In this document: piece after piece, positions 20,961 through 31,549 of the stretch
How positions within the stretch are numbered: position 1 is the first letter of the stretch
Layout: the number at the start of each line of letters is the position of its first letter
Origin: Xenoacremonium recifei
Lineage: Eukaryota > Ascomycota > Sordariomycetes > Hypocreales > Nectriaceae
Reading direction: 5' to 3'
NCBI GenBank assembly: GCA_012184525.1
Contig: WOFQ01000013.1
Location: forward strand, 310,001-374,000
DNA: 64,000 nt
Program-made: the position numbers and the translations under genes
The notes under the pieces: generated by a model
What the model was told of the DNA's origin: nothing
Databases searched by the model: none
Seen by the model: the letters and a program-made list of their open reading frames with translations, nothing else

Positions 20961-21990
20961 TTATAAATCTAATAAATAAGAATCTGACCTCTTTCCTGCA
21001 AGGCTCAGACTGCATCGCCTCAAACGGTCGTTTGACTGGAGCCTTATGGCTAGATCCGACGTATATAGTTTTCTAGCGCCGATCCTCACGAGTTGACTAG
21101 GTAAATTAACCACTCGAGTAGCCGCCCGGCCCCAATAAAGGATTCAACAACCTCAGCAAGCTAGGCCAGTAGAGAGTCTCGTGATGAACCTCGTTATTGA
21201 CATAGAGTTTCTCTATTTTGTAAAGTACGCGTAATTCAACTTGCAACAACTAGGAAGATGTCATTCAATCGCCCCCTCAGATCAATGATATTGGGCGTAA
21301 GAACTCCGGAAGCTGAAGCGTCAAGAGATAGCGAGGTTAGAGACTAACAAGCTCGGGTAAGGATCATCTGAGCTTGGATTAGGAATAGAGAAAAAGGCAC
21401 ATATAGTTTTATTATTCTTATCCCTTTGTTGTGGTTTGCAAGTCTAAATGTGGGAATTGGTTCGGTCCGGCTGAGAAATTACCACGGTCCGAATAACGGA
21501 TTTTGGCGACACAGCGAATTCGAAGATCAGATAAGGCCCCAATTCCTCTCTAAAACGTTTATCACCTCGGAGGGAGGCTTTGAGTCTCTCGGGGAAATAG
21601 AGACCAGGCCTATACTGCTTGTGTTCATCTTGGTATTCAAATCGTTGATTGCTACCTGATGATTCTTGCGTTATTTGGACAGCACTGCCCCAAGAATTCT
21701 TTCAACAGAATCAAAAGACCCTAATAGTCGGTCACTTTTCGGATACTAAGGAACTACAGCGCTCCTCCGGGATGCTTCTTGCTCCTCTAAGGCTGTGGCT
21801 AATGGGGATACGAGAAAGTGGTCCTGTGTTCCCCCTGGACCTGCCGAGTGGTTCAACCATCGTGATTTCTGATTTTCTCTTCGGGTAAAAGGGTATTCCC
21901 CTCTCAAAGAACAATGAAACATTCATCTCTAGGCCGTTCGTTGTATCGTCAGTCTCATCATCTTCATTCATTTTTGTATTTGATACTCAC
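20961..21990. other. AT-rich gene-free stretch
   Basis: This lies between the GH29 stop and the glycosyltransferase start. It begins with an AT-rich probable 3' UTR with AATAAATAAG. The middle (21000-21700) is AT-rich and has no frame resembling a protein. It could be degraded sequence, but I see no terminal repeats or transposase remnant. Confidence 0.5.
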
Positions 21991-23340
21991 ATGGCCTCTA
22001 CCAGCTCCCGATTCAGACTCTTCCTTCAGGGGTTCAGTCGCAGAATTTCCCGGCAACTCCTTGCGCCTCGCATTCGTCGATACCTCATTCTCGCCTTGGT
22101 AACGGTCACATTTTGCATACTCTTACTCTTCGATGACAGAGGAAAACAGTTCCTGAAGCACGGCTTCAAGAAGGAGAAAGGCTCTACATACCTCCCGAAA
22201 GCGACATGGGAACCACCGCCAATCCAAGACCCCTTTCCACTTCTCGCGACATCCTATCCTCCGCAGATACCGCCGTGGAATGTGCCTAGGCCAGGCTTGC
22301 ACAAGACCTACGGTCTTCCCTACGCGCCGCCGCTTCTCATCGGATTCACGCGAACATGGCCACTGCTCCTCCAAGCCGTCGTGTCCTACATCACCGCAGG
22401 CTGGCCTCCCGAGCAAATCTTCGTCATCGAAAACACGGGCGTCCAGCGAGCGAATCTCGAAGGAAAGCTATCCCTACAGAACACCTTTTACCTCAATCAC
22501 ACCCAGCTCAAGAAACAACTCGGCGTCAACGTCATCCGCACCCCCGTGCTGATGAGCTTTGCTCAACTGCAGAACTTTTATATCCACCTGTCGCACGAAA
22601 ACAACTGGCCCTACTACTTCTGGTCTCACATGGACGTGCTGGCGCTGTCATTTGAAGACGGAAAAGAGGGCGTGACACCGCAAGCTGGTAAAGAAGGGTA
22701 CAAAACGCTCTACGAGCTCTGCCTTGCCGAGCTGAGCCACACGCTCGCCAAGGACAAGCGCTGGGCCCAACGCTTCTTCGCCTATGATCACCTTACGCTG
22801 GTGAATCGTGAGGCGTACGAGGCTGTTGGCGGCTGGGACGTCTTCATCCCTTACTACACGACTGACTGCGACATGCACTCACGCATCACCATGGCTAACT
22901 ACAGCCGCAGCGACGCCACAGCCGGTATTATTGCAGATGTCAGCACTGTCCTCGACAACCTCCTTATGCTCTACCGCAACACATCCTACACACCCGCCTT
23001 CACGGACCCGAACCCGCTGCCCCCGGGCATCAAGAAGGCACACAGCCGCACTCCAGACCCGGAAGATCCCATGGAATACTGGCGCCTGCTGCATTACCAA
23101 GCCGCCCAAATGACGCAATACAAGCTTGGGAACTCGCGCGGACGAAATACATGGCACTTTTCGCAGCATAAAGGCGCAGACGAGCCGTTCTACTATCCAG
23201 CCCGGGGACTCGAGGAGGGCATCTCGGCGCTGAACGCCGCAGGCAAGGACATCTTCACGCGGAAGTGGGGGCATCGCAAATGCGATTTTGGTGATGAAGC
23301 CGGGCTGAAGAGCGAGGATGCGTGGACAGACTGGGAATAG
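21991..23340 (+). CDS. Type II membrane glycosyltransferase-like protein, 449 aa
   Basis: Single exon, ATG at 21991 (tcacATGgcc). A short basic cytosolic tail with several Arg is followed by one membrane anchor near residues 31-48 (YLILALVTVTFCILLLF) and a Pro-rich stem, the classic layout of Golgi enzymes. The lumenal domain has PPLLIGFTRTWPLLLQAVVS, an IFVIENTG strand typical of GT-A folds, NNWPYYFWSHMDVLALSFED with a DxD-like Asp, and GGWDVFIPYYTTDCDMHSRI near residues 285-305. It resembles fungal proteins annotated as putative glycosyltransferases. The donor and acceptor are unknown; a role in protein or cell-wall glycan extension is inferred from topology. Confidence 0.8.
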   Translation: MASTSSRFRLFLQGFSRRISRQLLAPRIRRYLILALVTVTFCILLLFDDRGKQFLKHGFKKEKGSTYLPKATWEPPPIQDPFPLLATSYPPQIPPWNVPRPGLHKTYGLPYAPPLLIGFTRTWPLLLQAVVSYITAGWPPEQIFVIENTGVQRANLEGKLSLQNTFYLNHTQLKKQLGVNVIRTPVLMSFAQLQNFYIHLSHENNWPYYFWSHMDVLALSFEDGKEGVTPQAGKEGYKTLYELCLAELSHTLAKDKRWAQRFFAYDHLTLVNREAYEAVGGWDVFIPYYTTDCDMHSRITMANYSRSDATAGIIADVSTVLDNLLMLYRNTSYTPAFTDPNPLPPGIKKAHSRTPDPEDPMEYWRLLHYQAAQMTQYKLGNSRGRNTWHFSQHKGADEPFYYPARGLEEGISALNAAGKDIFTRKWGHRKCDFGDEAGLKSEDAWTDWE

Positions 23341-24946
23341 GACGGTGCGTGGTGAAGTGAGGCGTTGAACGGGCGATGCATGTAGGATACCGTCCGTTAC
23401 GGCACCCAGAGAGCCCAATAGCCTTACAAAGTGTTCAAGCTCATCTTGTCTTCACGCACGCCCCTCAACGTACGTCCATCCCCAAGCCGTCGTGGCAACA
23501 CCTCATCCTCAAAGTGAGGCTCGCATCCCAAATGACCTGACCAGCCCTAACATGCCACCGATCAGATCCGTCCGCACCGCGACCCCAGTCGGGGTCCTCG
23601 GACGCGGCTCCGGAACGGATGGGCTCACCGGCACGTGGCGAAAAAGAGACCCTGGGCGCTTCATGACATCGGCATTTCGGCTTTGTGATGAGCCAGAGAT
23701 CCGGGATTGGAGATCGCCTTTGCCCCGGGTGCAGATCCAGGGCCAGACGCAGCGATGAAGTCACGGCGGCGGGAGGTCCGGGATGGGCCATGACACTGCC
23801 CTGTTTTGCTGGGGTTCTGGGTGTCTATCTTGTAAGTTATGGGAATTTGGTTGGGCGTTGAATCGCGGTTCTTGAACGGGTGGGAAAGGTTGGGTGAAAG
23901 TGACATGGAGTGAGTGGCATGACCGCAGAGCTCGTTGCGCGTGCGTGGGGGATTGGAAGAGCATGACTTTGCGATGATGGCTGTGGATCATCAGGTGCAG
24001 AGTTGTGATGACATAAAGGGCATGCCATGATGAGCTTTTCTTTTGCGATTGTCGGGTGCCAGTTTGGGAGGCCTGAGACGGCTTGACGGCTAACGTAGCA
24101 TCGAGGTGTAAGCTGTTATGACCAGTCAATATCCGTAGGGCGACAGTGGAAGCACATCATATCACATCACAGAATGCGGAACAGACCATGGAGAGCATTT
24201 CAATGTTACGTTATGGTATTCCTGCCATTCAGTTCGAGCTACCTGCACTGCTGCGCTTCAAATCTCGCTCTCTCAACCCCCAGCGACTCGCGACAACCCC
24301 TGTCCGAGACCCGCACCTGGAGGGAGAGAAACGAGCAACCATGAAAATCAGAGAAAAACACATCCAGCGCGCAGAGCCAGCTCGAAAGTATATAATTGAA
24401 TCCCGTCTTGCCGATGCGAAGCAAAAGAGGAGGGGGGGTATCCCAATGCAAGCAAGAACCAACGCCTGGGTGTGCTGACCCAGATCCCAGAAGCCGGAGT
24501 CGAGGAGAGCTCCGGCGAGTCTAAATGCGAATGCGATGCGGAAGCATGAGGTGAGACTCAAGGCTTAAGCGAAAGAGTCCGATTTCGTGTATAGCGATTG
24601 ACGTTGTTGGTGGTGGGTGTTGGGCGGGTGAGGCGATGTATGTTGTGAAAGAACGCCCGAGCGCAAGTCTATGATCCCTTCCAAGAAGATGCTGATGCCG
24701 ATGAGAGCAGAGATAGCCGTATCCGCAGTAAAACGATAAAAGGACGAGCCTTGGCCGGTGGACGACGGCCAAGAGAGATCGGTGTGGCGTAGCGTATCGT
24801 AGTGAAGGCTGAGATGAGGTGGTTGATAGTGGGATTCGTTTGTTGTGGGTGGGTATCGTAGTGTCGCTTGAAGTGTCTGTGTGGTGTGTTGACGAGAGCC
24901 CCTATCGCCATAATCTCTTTCTCATTCCAATCCCGAGAAGTCCAAT
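23341..24946. other. Gene-free stretch
   Basis: This is 1.6 kb between the glycosyltransferase 3' end and the 3' end of the 91-aa gene. Frames here are short, in conflicting phases and low complexity. No RNA gene or mobile element is visible. Confidence 0.45.
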
Positions 24947-25222
24947 TTACTGCTTATGCGACTTTCCCGATCGAGAGTGGTGTTTTCGCACACGCTCCCG
25001 TCCCCGTCGCTCCTCGCCATCGTCGCTGCCGCTGCTGAGGCGTCTTCGCTCCTCCTCGTACCAGGTGCTGAGGGCCTTGCCGCCGAACATTAGGTCGTCG
25101 TCTTCGATGATGGTGGGCTGCACCCAGGTGTAGGCGTTGAGGTCGACTTCTCCCGCTGAAGGGTCGAGAGCCTGCATGTTGGGCAGGACGTAGTAGGTTG
25201 TCGGTTCCGATGCCGGCGACAT
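24947..25222 (-). CDS. Small acidic/basic protein of unknown function, 91 aa
   Basis: ATG at 25222 (cggcgacATG on the opposite strand read as caccATGtcg), stop at 24947-24949. A TATA-like TATAAATC on the same strand (25308-25315) is about 90 bp upstream, which supports this start over the longer frame to 25417. Residues 1-60 look folded and conserved in style: TTYYVLPNMQAL, DLNAYTWVQPTIIEDDDLMF, GGKALSTWYEEERRR. The last 30 residues are Arg/Lys/Glu-rich and probably disordered. The family is not recognised. The combination of a clean core and promoter argues that it is a real gene rather than a chance frame. Confidence 0.65.
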   Translation of the reverse strand: MSPASEPTTYYVLPNMQALDPSAGEVDLNAYTWVQPTIIEDDDLMFGGKALSTWYEEERRRLSSGSDDGEERRGRERVRKHHSRSGKSHKQ

Positions 25223-25307
25223 GGTGATGAATGTGAGTGTGGTGTTTGTGGTAGGAGATGGTGTTGCGCTGAGCTGAGCAACAAGATGAATGCGTCGAGG
25301 CAAGCTT

Positions 25308-25315
25308 GATTTATA
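25308..25315 (-). promoter_or_regulatory. TATA box of the 91-aa gene
   Basis: TATAAATC on the minus strand, about 86 bp before the ATG at 25222. Confidence 0.45.
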
Positions 25316-26019
25316 CCGTGGATAGTCTGGGCGGCCTGCGCAAGATATGGAGGTTGGTCTGCGTTGGTATGTGTCTTTGTTTAGACCGAGCAGAAGAAGG
25401 GCGACCAAACAAAACAAAGGGAGCTAGGCCGGCCTTTGTTTATACTGCAGTGTGGCGGGTGAACAGGTGATGGGAGTTGCGTCAAGCAGCTGACAGAAAA
25501 GCAGACAAAGGGCAAGATGGCTGAATCAAGACGCTGAAGGGTATAATGGGCGAAGTTGCAAACCCGTGCAAGTTGGACGATGTGAAGTGGTGATGGGAAG
25601 AGAGAAGGAGGGAAGAAGGGCGAAGCCGGGGATGATGGGTGGGCAGGGAAATAAGAATGAACAGCTGGAGGCGGGTCAGGACCAGATCCAGTTCAGGTTC
25701 AGGCTTTCAGCAGCAGCAGAGTTGGGGGGGAAGGCGCGCCTGGACAGGGCAGGTGGGGGCAGGGGGTGGCTTTAGACGGCAGGGTGGGAGGAAGGCGGAA
25801 GGCGCAACCTGCCTGACCCTGACTCTGACTCTCACTGTGCAGGTGCAGCCGCAGTGGCAGTGGCAGCTTGGCAGCGCTGATGATATACGGTACGTACTCT
25901 GTAGTGGCAATCCCCACTGAGCAGCAGAGCACTGTGCGGACGGCCTGGCAGTGGAACCGTTATGGAGCTCCGTTTACGCCCTGCTGGACTGGCACTCCGT
26001 ACTGAACTGAACTGGAGTT

Positions 26020-26051
26020 GGCTGGGCTGGACTGGGCTGGGCTGGGCTGGA
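26020..26051. repeat. GGGCT-type minisatellite
   Basis: A run of GGCTG/GGACTG units (about six) lies in the gene-free stretch. Confidence 0.8.
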
Positions 26052-26745
26052 TCGTGTTCTCGTCAAGCAAACAAACACGGACAGAGTTTGCAAGCCAAAA
26101 TTCCATTTCAATGATCGCGGAGTGATGCATGCTGAAATCCGGATGAAGCATGCATTTGCACGGTCTTCGCATGAGGCATTTAGATTTTCTCGAAAAGCTC
26201 TCACGGCTCCGATGGTTGGTTGGGGGCGTGCAGCATTTTTTGTTGAAAAATTTCTCTCCCATCCAAAGTATCTCGTAGTTCCCGAGATGGAGGGTGAGCG
26301 ATCGTTGAGGATCCATGCTGGCTGGCTGGCTTGCCCGGTCACCGATGCGAGGCCGGGACCGGAAGCGAAGGGAAGGGAAGGGCGAGTTTCTCTAGCCAGA
26401 CACACCTTCGGGCGCTCACGGAGAGTTGAGAGTCACAGCGCTCACCGACGATACACATTTTCATGAGTCGTTGAGCCTGGCTAGGCGCTGAATCGCGACT
26501 CTGCTTCCGCTGCGGCTGGTATGTGCGCCTTGGCTTGGCTCGGGGCTTGGCCGATGCGCCTGCGATGGTCTGATGAGGCACGTTTGGCCCCTTTGTACAC
26601 TTATATCGCGTGCAGCTGCTGAGGCACATGCGAGTGCATCGTGGCTCGAGTTGTCGCCAGAGACAAGCAGGCAGCATCTGCACGGCAGCAGCGTCAACAA
26701 GGCAGAAGTGAGAAACCGTTCAAAGAGAGAGTATCGCGTGCGCCG

Positions 26746-26769
26746 CATCCATCCATCCATCCATCCATC
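26746..26769. repeat. CATC tetranucleotide microsatellite
   Basis: Six uninterrupted CATC units in non-coding sequence. Confidence 0.9.
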
Positions 26770-29754
26770 AGCCAGCCCCGTCGATTCTGACAGCAGCAGT
26801 GACACTCACTTCGGCTCCGCCGGGGCGTGCCCTTATGACTGACTGCTATCTCTGGATACTGTGTGCCTCCCGAGTTTCCCTTCTGGGGAGCCCGCGAGCA
26901 ATAGCGCTCAGCATCTGCACAGCCAGTGCTGACACGGACGCGACACAGGGCTTAGTCCACGCCGATACGACGGCGAGGGCTGAGCTGAGAAGAGATGGAC
27001 ATGACCGTTTTGTAGGCTCCGTCAGAGACAAGCCGATCAGATGCGCGGGTCGGCGGGCGACCGATGCGACCTCGTGGCCCGGCGGCCTGCCCAGGTGCCC
27101 GGCCGTGTGTCTTACACCCATCTCCACGGGTGTCTTACAGACGGAGACGCTCATCATCATGACCGTCAGCTCTGGCGCCATGTGAACATGCTGATCCGAA
27201 ATATCGGTCAGGACGAATGGAAGGATGAACAAAGGATGGGCTACACGCCCGCGTCGTGTTCTCTGCTTTGCGGTCCTCGCCGGATGGCATTCTGATGATC
27301 CAATTCTGCCATCGAACAATGTCCATGGCGCCAGACTCTCTATCATACCACCACCGGAGCCCGCCTGTGAGCGTCTAGACGCCGTTTGGGGTTTGGGGGG
27401 AAAGCGGTGTCTTTGAGTAGAGCGCACTGTCTAAGGAGCCTTGCACCAGTCAAGCCCCCCTGTCCGGATCATCGCGGGTCTATCGCCACGCCCCCCTCCG
27501 CGCTGCCGCTCTTCTGCAGGGTTCATCACAGTGATGAGGCTCTCTATTGCCTACAGGCCGCAGTTCGATCGGGGGTCCAGCCAGCCTTGGACGAGGGTAT
27601 GAATGGACGAGAGCTGGACAACTCACCTGTCGAGGCCCGAGGCTAGACCGAGGCCAACGTCAATATTGAGGCCTGGATGCCTTGCGTCTTGGCCTCGTCG
27701 CTTAATGCTGCCCAAGATGAAGCACTGTGCAATTGTCGTCGCCGGTCGCTGACTCGGGTTGGCCTTCAATCCCCCACCGGGTTGGCCCCCTCCTCGGACC
27801 CGACGAGTCATCGCCAACTCAGTCGCCTCCGGTCGTGACTGGTCCTGACTCTGGCCTCTTTCGGGCCTCGTTTTCAGGATTGATTGAGACCTCTCGGCTA
27901 TCCTTGCCTGGGGAGCATTGACCCAACCGCCCGCGATGACAGAATGGCCCCGTCGCCCAGCCCTGGCCCTCCCCGGCATCCTTGATATTATTTGATGCCA
28001 GCATATCGATCAGTCAGTTGTCCTTCTCTCCCTTCCCCGCCTCCCCGCTTCACGTCTCCGCCGCCTCCTCACTTCTTCCCCCACAGCGCGATACTGCATG
28101 CCGAGTCATCAGGCAAAATCCTCCGGCAAACAGCCTGCTTCGGCGAATCAAGAACCGACGCTTACCCCTCCCCTTCGCTTTCACATGGCTGCCATTTGCT
28201 TTCTGCGCATATTGAGGCTCGACCCCGCGATGCCAGTCAGTTGCAGCTTGAAGTCCGGGCCTCGGCTCCGGCCGGAGGGGACTGCTCGAGGTTTACTGCA
28301 CTGAGGCGCTCCCCTCGATCCGGAATCGTCCACCCGGGAGCTCTTATTCCCAGATCGATTCCCCAATTGCAATCGCTACATTAACAAGTTGCGCTCCCGT
28401 GACCAGTTCCTCGTGGCTCTATGCTTTGCGCCTTACCAGCTGCCATCGCATCCTCCTTCAACGACGTCACTCCCTATTATTCCCCCGCCGCAACCCGAAT
28501 CCTTTCCTCTCCTCTCCAAACTCTAGCCCCTCGTTGCATCCCAAAACTTGAACTGTTTCCGCTTTCCCCATCTGATCGTCTCCCAGCCCGTTCCCTTCCA
28601 GGCAGAAAAACGCGCTCCAGCAACCAATCGCCACGCCGACCCAGGCATGACATCACCATGGCGGAACGATTTCGCACATCTCCCGCTCTCTGTTTCTCTT
28701 CTCTCGCTTCACAAAAACTTCCGAGATCCGGATCTGCTACACCAGCCTCTGGGTTGCTGTGGCGGCAAATCATTTTCTTCGCCTTCCTGGCGGTGTCTTC
28801 GCGGCAGTACATAAGCCCTGTGGCGATGATCTGCCGCTGACCCAGGGCGCAAGAGTCCTGATTCTTCACTGACGCAATTCGCACGCTGCTTATCTCGGAA
28901 CCCAAACCGGTTCTTCGGGAGTTCAGTAAAGGGCATCTGACTAGATCGAGATTTCTCGAGAACCGCCCGTATAATTCCATTACATGACGATGCAATTGTT
29001 CAGGTACAGGTTTCGAGGCCGCCCACAATCATCACCATGACAGGCTTCCTAGTCCATTGTCATTGACCTGGCGATCTTGCGACGGCTCCGATTTCTGTGG
29101 GTGTAATCATCTCGGTGTCTCAGGAACAGGATTTTAATGAATAGAGCTATTTCTGTCTATTTGCCTCCAATTGGCCAATCGCTAGTTTAAGCTGAATATA
29201 CCATTCGGAGCGTTTGATTGGCATTTAGATACTCATTGCCGTAAACCTCCGAACCATCCTCATGGCGGGACTACGTTAGTGGGGGTGTTGCTGCTCTTCA
29301 AGGCTTGAGCTGTACTGCATCGAATGTAAGTTACGCTAACGATTAGTTAATCATTTGCACGAGAGAAATAAAAGGAGGAGAAAAGAAAGGAAATTAAAGG
29401 AGGAGAGGAATAGAGAAGAGAAAGGAACTGAGACAAAGAATTATACGCAAACTTCGGTCGATCTTTTCACAGTGAGGCTGAAGTACCGATTGACCCATCG
29501 TTGAGCGATGAGCATATTCCTACGGGCATATCGCAGCAGTGCCGATATACTGCTTGCGGGGATGTGGATTTGAGTCTTGTAAATATGCCTTGCAGCCTCG
29601 CGAAGCAGTTGAACTTGTGTACGGGTTGCTGCGGCTTGTAGTATGATAACACGTGGCGCTGCGGTTGTTGGTTCTTCTTTTTGCGGCCTGACCAACTCGC
29701 CCGGCCCAACTCTTCTTTTTCCACCTCAACACAACAACATTCACACCGACGGAG

Positions 29755-31431
29755 ATGGCTTCGCCCACATCACCGTCGGCGAGGAGCCCGATTTATAGTG
29801 TTCCGAAAGAAATCATAGGCGCGATCGCCTCTTACCTACCGAACAGGGACATCAAAAGCCTCCGGTTGTCCGCATCTTTCCTCCACGATTCCGTTTTTCT
29901 CCGCCTGCATCGACTGTTCATTTCTCCCAGTCCGCGCAACATTGCGGTTTTGCGCGCAGTTGCAGATAACGAGAAGTTCCGTCACAGTATCACAGAGATT
30001 ATCTGGGATGATGCGACCCTGCGCGTGCCTGATGGCTTCCGCGCCGAAGACTTTGAGTATGCAATTCTTCCAGAGAGTGTCCGGCCAGGTTGCCCTGAGT
30101 GGTACGGTGACGGCGGGCCAGGTTGTCCTGAGTGGTTCAGGCGGGAATGCAAAGAGATGGTTCGTATCTTCGAAATTCGCAAAAAAAGAGATATCGATCG
30201 ACCAGATCATGACGCGAGGCAAGCACAGCTCAACAATATGATACATCCGTCTCGAGCCTGGGCGCTCTACGACACCCTGCTGAAGGAGCAGAATGATGTA
30301 CTGGCCAGCAATGCCGACGAGGAGGCACTGAAATATGCCCTACAGCGTTTCCCGCGTCTACGCAAGATCACCATCACTCCAGCCACACACGGTGTCTTGT
30401 TCCTACCTCTATACGAAACACCCATGATCCGGAGCTTCCCTTACGGCTTTATCTATCCGATCCCGCGTGGCTGGCCAGCTGGAAACATCGAGCATTTCGA
30501 GCCCGACAAGCCCTTTGAGTGGGAGGATGCAACAGAACAGCAAAAAGAAGCTTGGCACGGCTATCGCGTCGTCACACGAGTCCTTGCTCAGGAGATGCAT
30601 CAAGTATCCTCCTTTACTACGGCTGTCCATGGACTCCCCACTGGGATCAACTGCCACATCTTCGACCAATCCTGTGATGAGTTCGACAACTTCGTTGCGA
30701 TGGCAAAGAAGCCAGGGCTTCAACATCTGGACCTCGCTCTTCACGTGGGCACACCGGACCCACGAGATTTGGTCCCATTACGAAGAGGTCTTCTGAAGCG
30801 GGCATTGGGAAATGCCACCGGACTGAAGTACTTCAACCTGAGCACAGACGTGCGAGACGACAGCTGCTCATTGCCAGAAGATCATGTTCCTCTGCGATCT
30901 ATGCTTCCCTTAGAGGCCTGGACTCAGCTTCAACATTGCGGCATCAGAGGCCTTGAAGTTACTGAAGAAGATCTCATCTCTTTTCTAGCTGAATTGCCTC
31001 CAACTGTTCGATCCATCGAGCTAAGCTTTCTCAGATTCATACCAAGAGGGGAAAGCTACTACACGTTTCTCATCCGTCTCCGGGATGGGTTGAACTGGAG
31101 AGATCGTGCCCCGGCCGAGAGACCTAAAGTTTGCATCGCTACCCGTCCCCATCAGGGACTTATAGGGCGTTATTTTGTCATTGACGGGGATGTGGATAAG
31201 TTCCTCTATGAGTATGGCCCAAATCCCTTCTGCCAAGGACTCAAGGGTATGGTTCGTGGTGTCGATGGTCAATGGACTCCTTACGATGGAGTTGGTCGAG
31301 GCGACCTACTCCTTGGCTATGGTATTCAGAAAGATGAGTTCGATCCTGGATTTGATAGGCCTAATCTAAATACCCGACAGCTGGCTGATCTAGGGATCAT
31401 TAGATGGCGTAGCAGAATGACGCAAGGATAG
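29755..31431 (+). CDS. F-box protein, 558 aa
   Basis: Single exon, ATG at 29755 (gagATGgct), stop at 31429-31431. Residues 14-57 are an F-box (VPKEIIGAIASYLPNRDIKS then LRLSASFLHDSVF), the Skp1-binding part of SCF ubiquitin ligases. A short duplication, PGCPEWYGDGG / PGCPEWF, lies near residues 111-126. The rest is a weak Leu-rich repeat-like region (LQHLDLALHV, LKYFNLSTDV, VRSIELSFLRF) ending in PNLNTRQLADLGIIRW, a C-terminal style common in large fungal F-box families. The substrate is unknown. It ends 118 bp before the 3' end of the convergent LysM gene. Confidence 0.88.
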   Translation: MASPTSPSARSPIYSVPKEIIGAIASYLPNRDIKSLRLSASFLHDSVFLRLHRLFISPSPRNIAVLRAVADNEKFRHSITEIIWDDATLRVPDGFRAEDFEYAILPESVRPGCPEWYGDGGPGCPEWFRRECKEMVRIFEIRKKRDIDRPDHDARQAQLNNMIHPSRAWALYDTLLKEQNDVLASNADEEALKYALQRFPRLRKITITPATHGVLFLPLYETPMIRSFPYGFIYPIPRGWPAGNIEHFEPDKPFEWEDATEQQKEAWHGYRVVTRVLAQEMHQVSSFTTAVHGLPTGINCHIFDQSCDEFDNFVAMAKKPGLQHLDLALHVGTPDPRDLVPLRRGLLKRALGNATGLKYFNLSTDVRDDSCSLPEDHVPLRSMLPLEAWTQLQHCGIRGLEVTEEDLISFLAELPPTVRSIELSFLRFIPRGESYYTFLIRLRDGLNWRDRAPAERPKVCIATRPHQGLIGRYFVIDGDVDKFLYEYGPNPFCQGLKGMVRGVDGQWTPYDGVGRGDLLLGYGIQKDEFDPGFDRPNLNTRQLADLGIIRWRSRMTQG

Positions 31432-31549
31432 TGGAATGGAAGTCAACGTTGATGTAGTTTATATTACAACTAGAATAACCCAAGTATAGGAAGACGATCG
31501 AAGCTGATATCTAAGCTTTTCCCAAGAAGAAAAGAAGAAGTAGCATGTT

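Larger units (their letters stand above)
25223..29754. other. 4.5-kb gene-free stretch with microsatellites
   Basis: This lies between the divergent 91-aa and F-box genes. It holds a GGGCT-type minisatellite (26020-26051), a CATC run (26746-26769) and a pyrimidine-rich tract (28017-28085) of the kind found in fungal leaders. Open frames such as 28421-28840 and 28477-29028 overlap on opposite strands, lack a recognisable domain and are not called. The region might carry a long promoter, a non-coding transcript or a decayed gene. Nothing firmer can be said by eye. Confidence 0.5.

Noticed and set aside
20961..21990. Transposon remnant
   Set aside because: No terminal repeats, target duplication or transposase-like frame visible.
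28421..28840. Possible 139-residue gene in the gene desert
   Set aside because: Overlaps a longer frame on the other strand, no domain, no splice support; composition fits chance.
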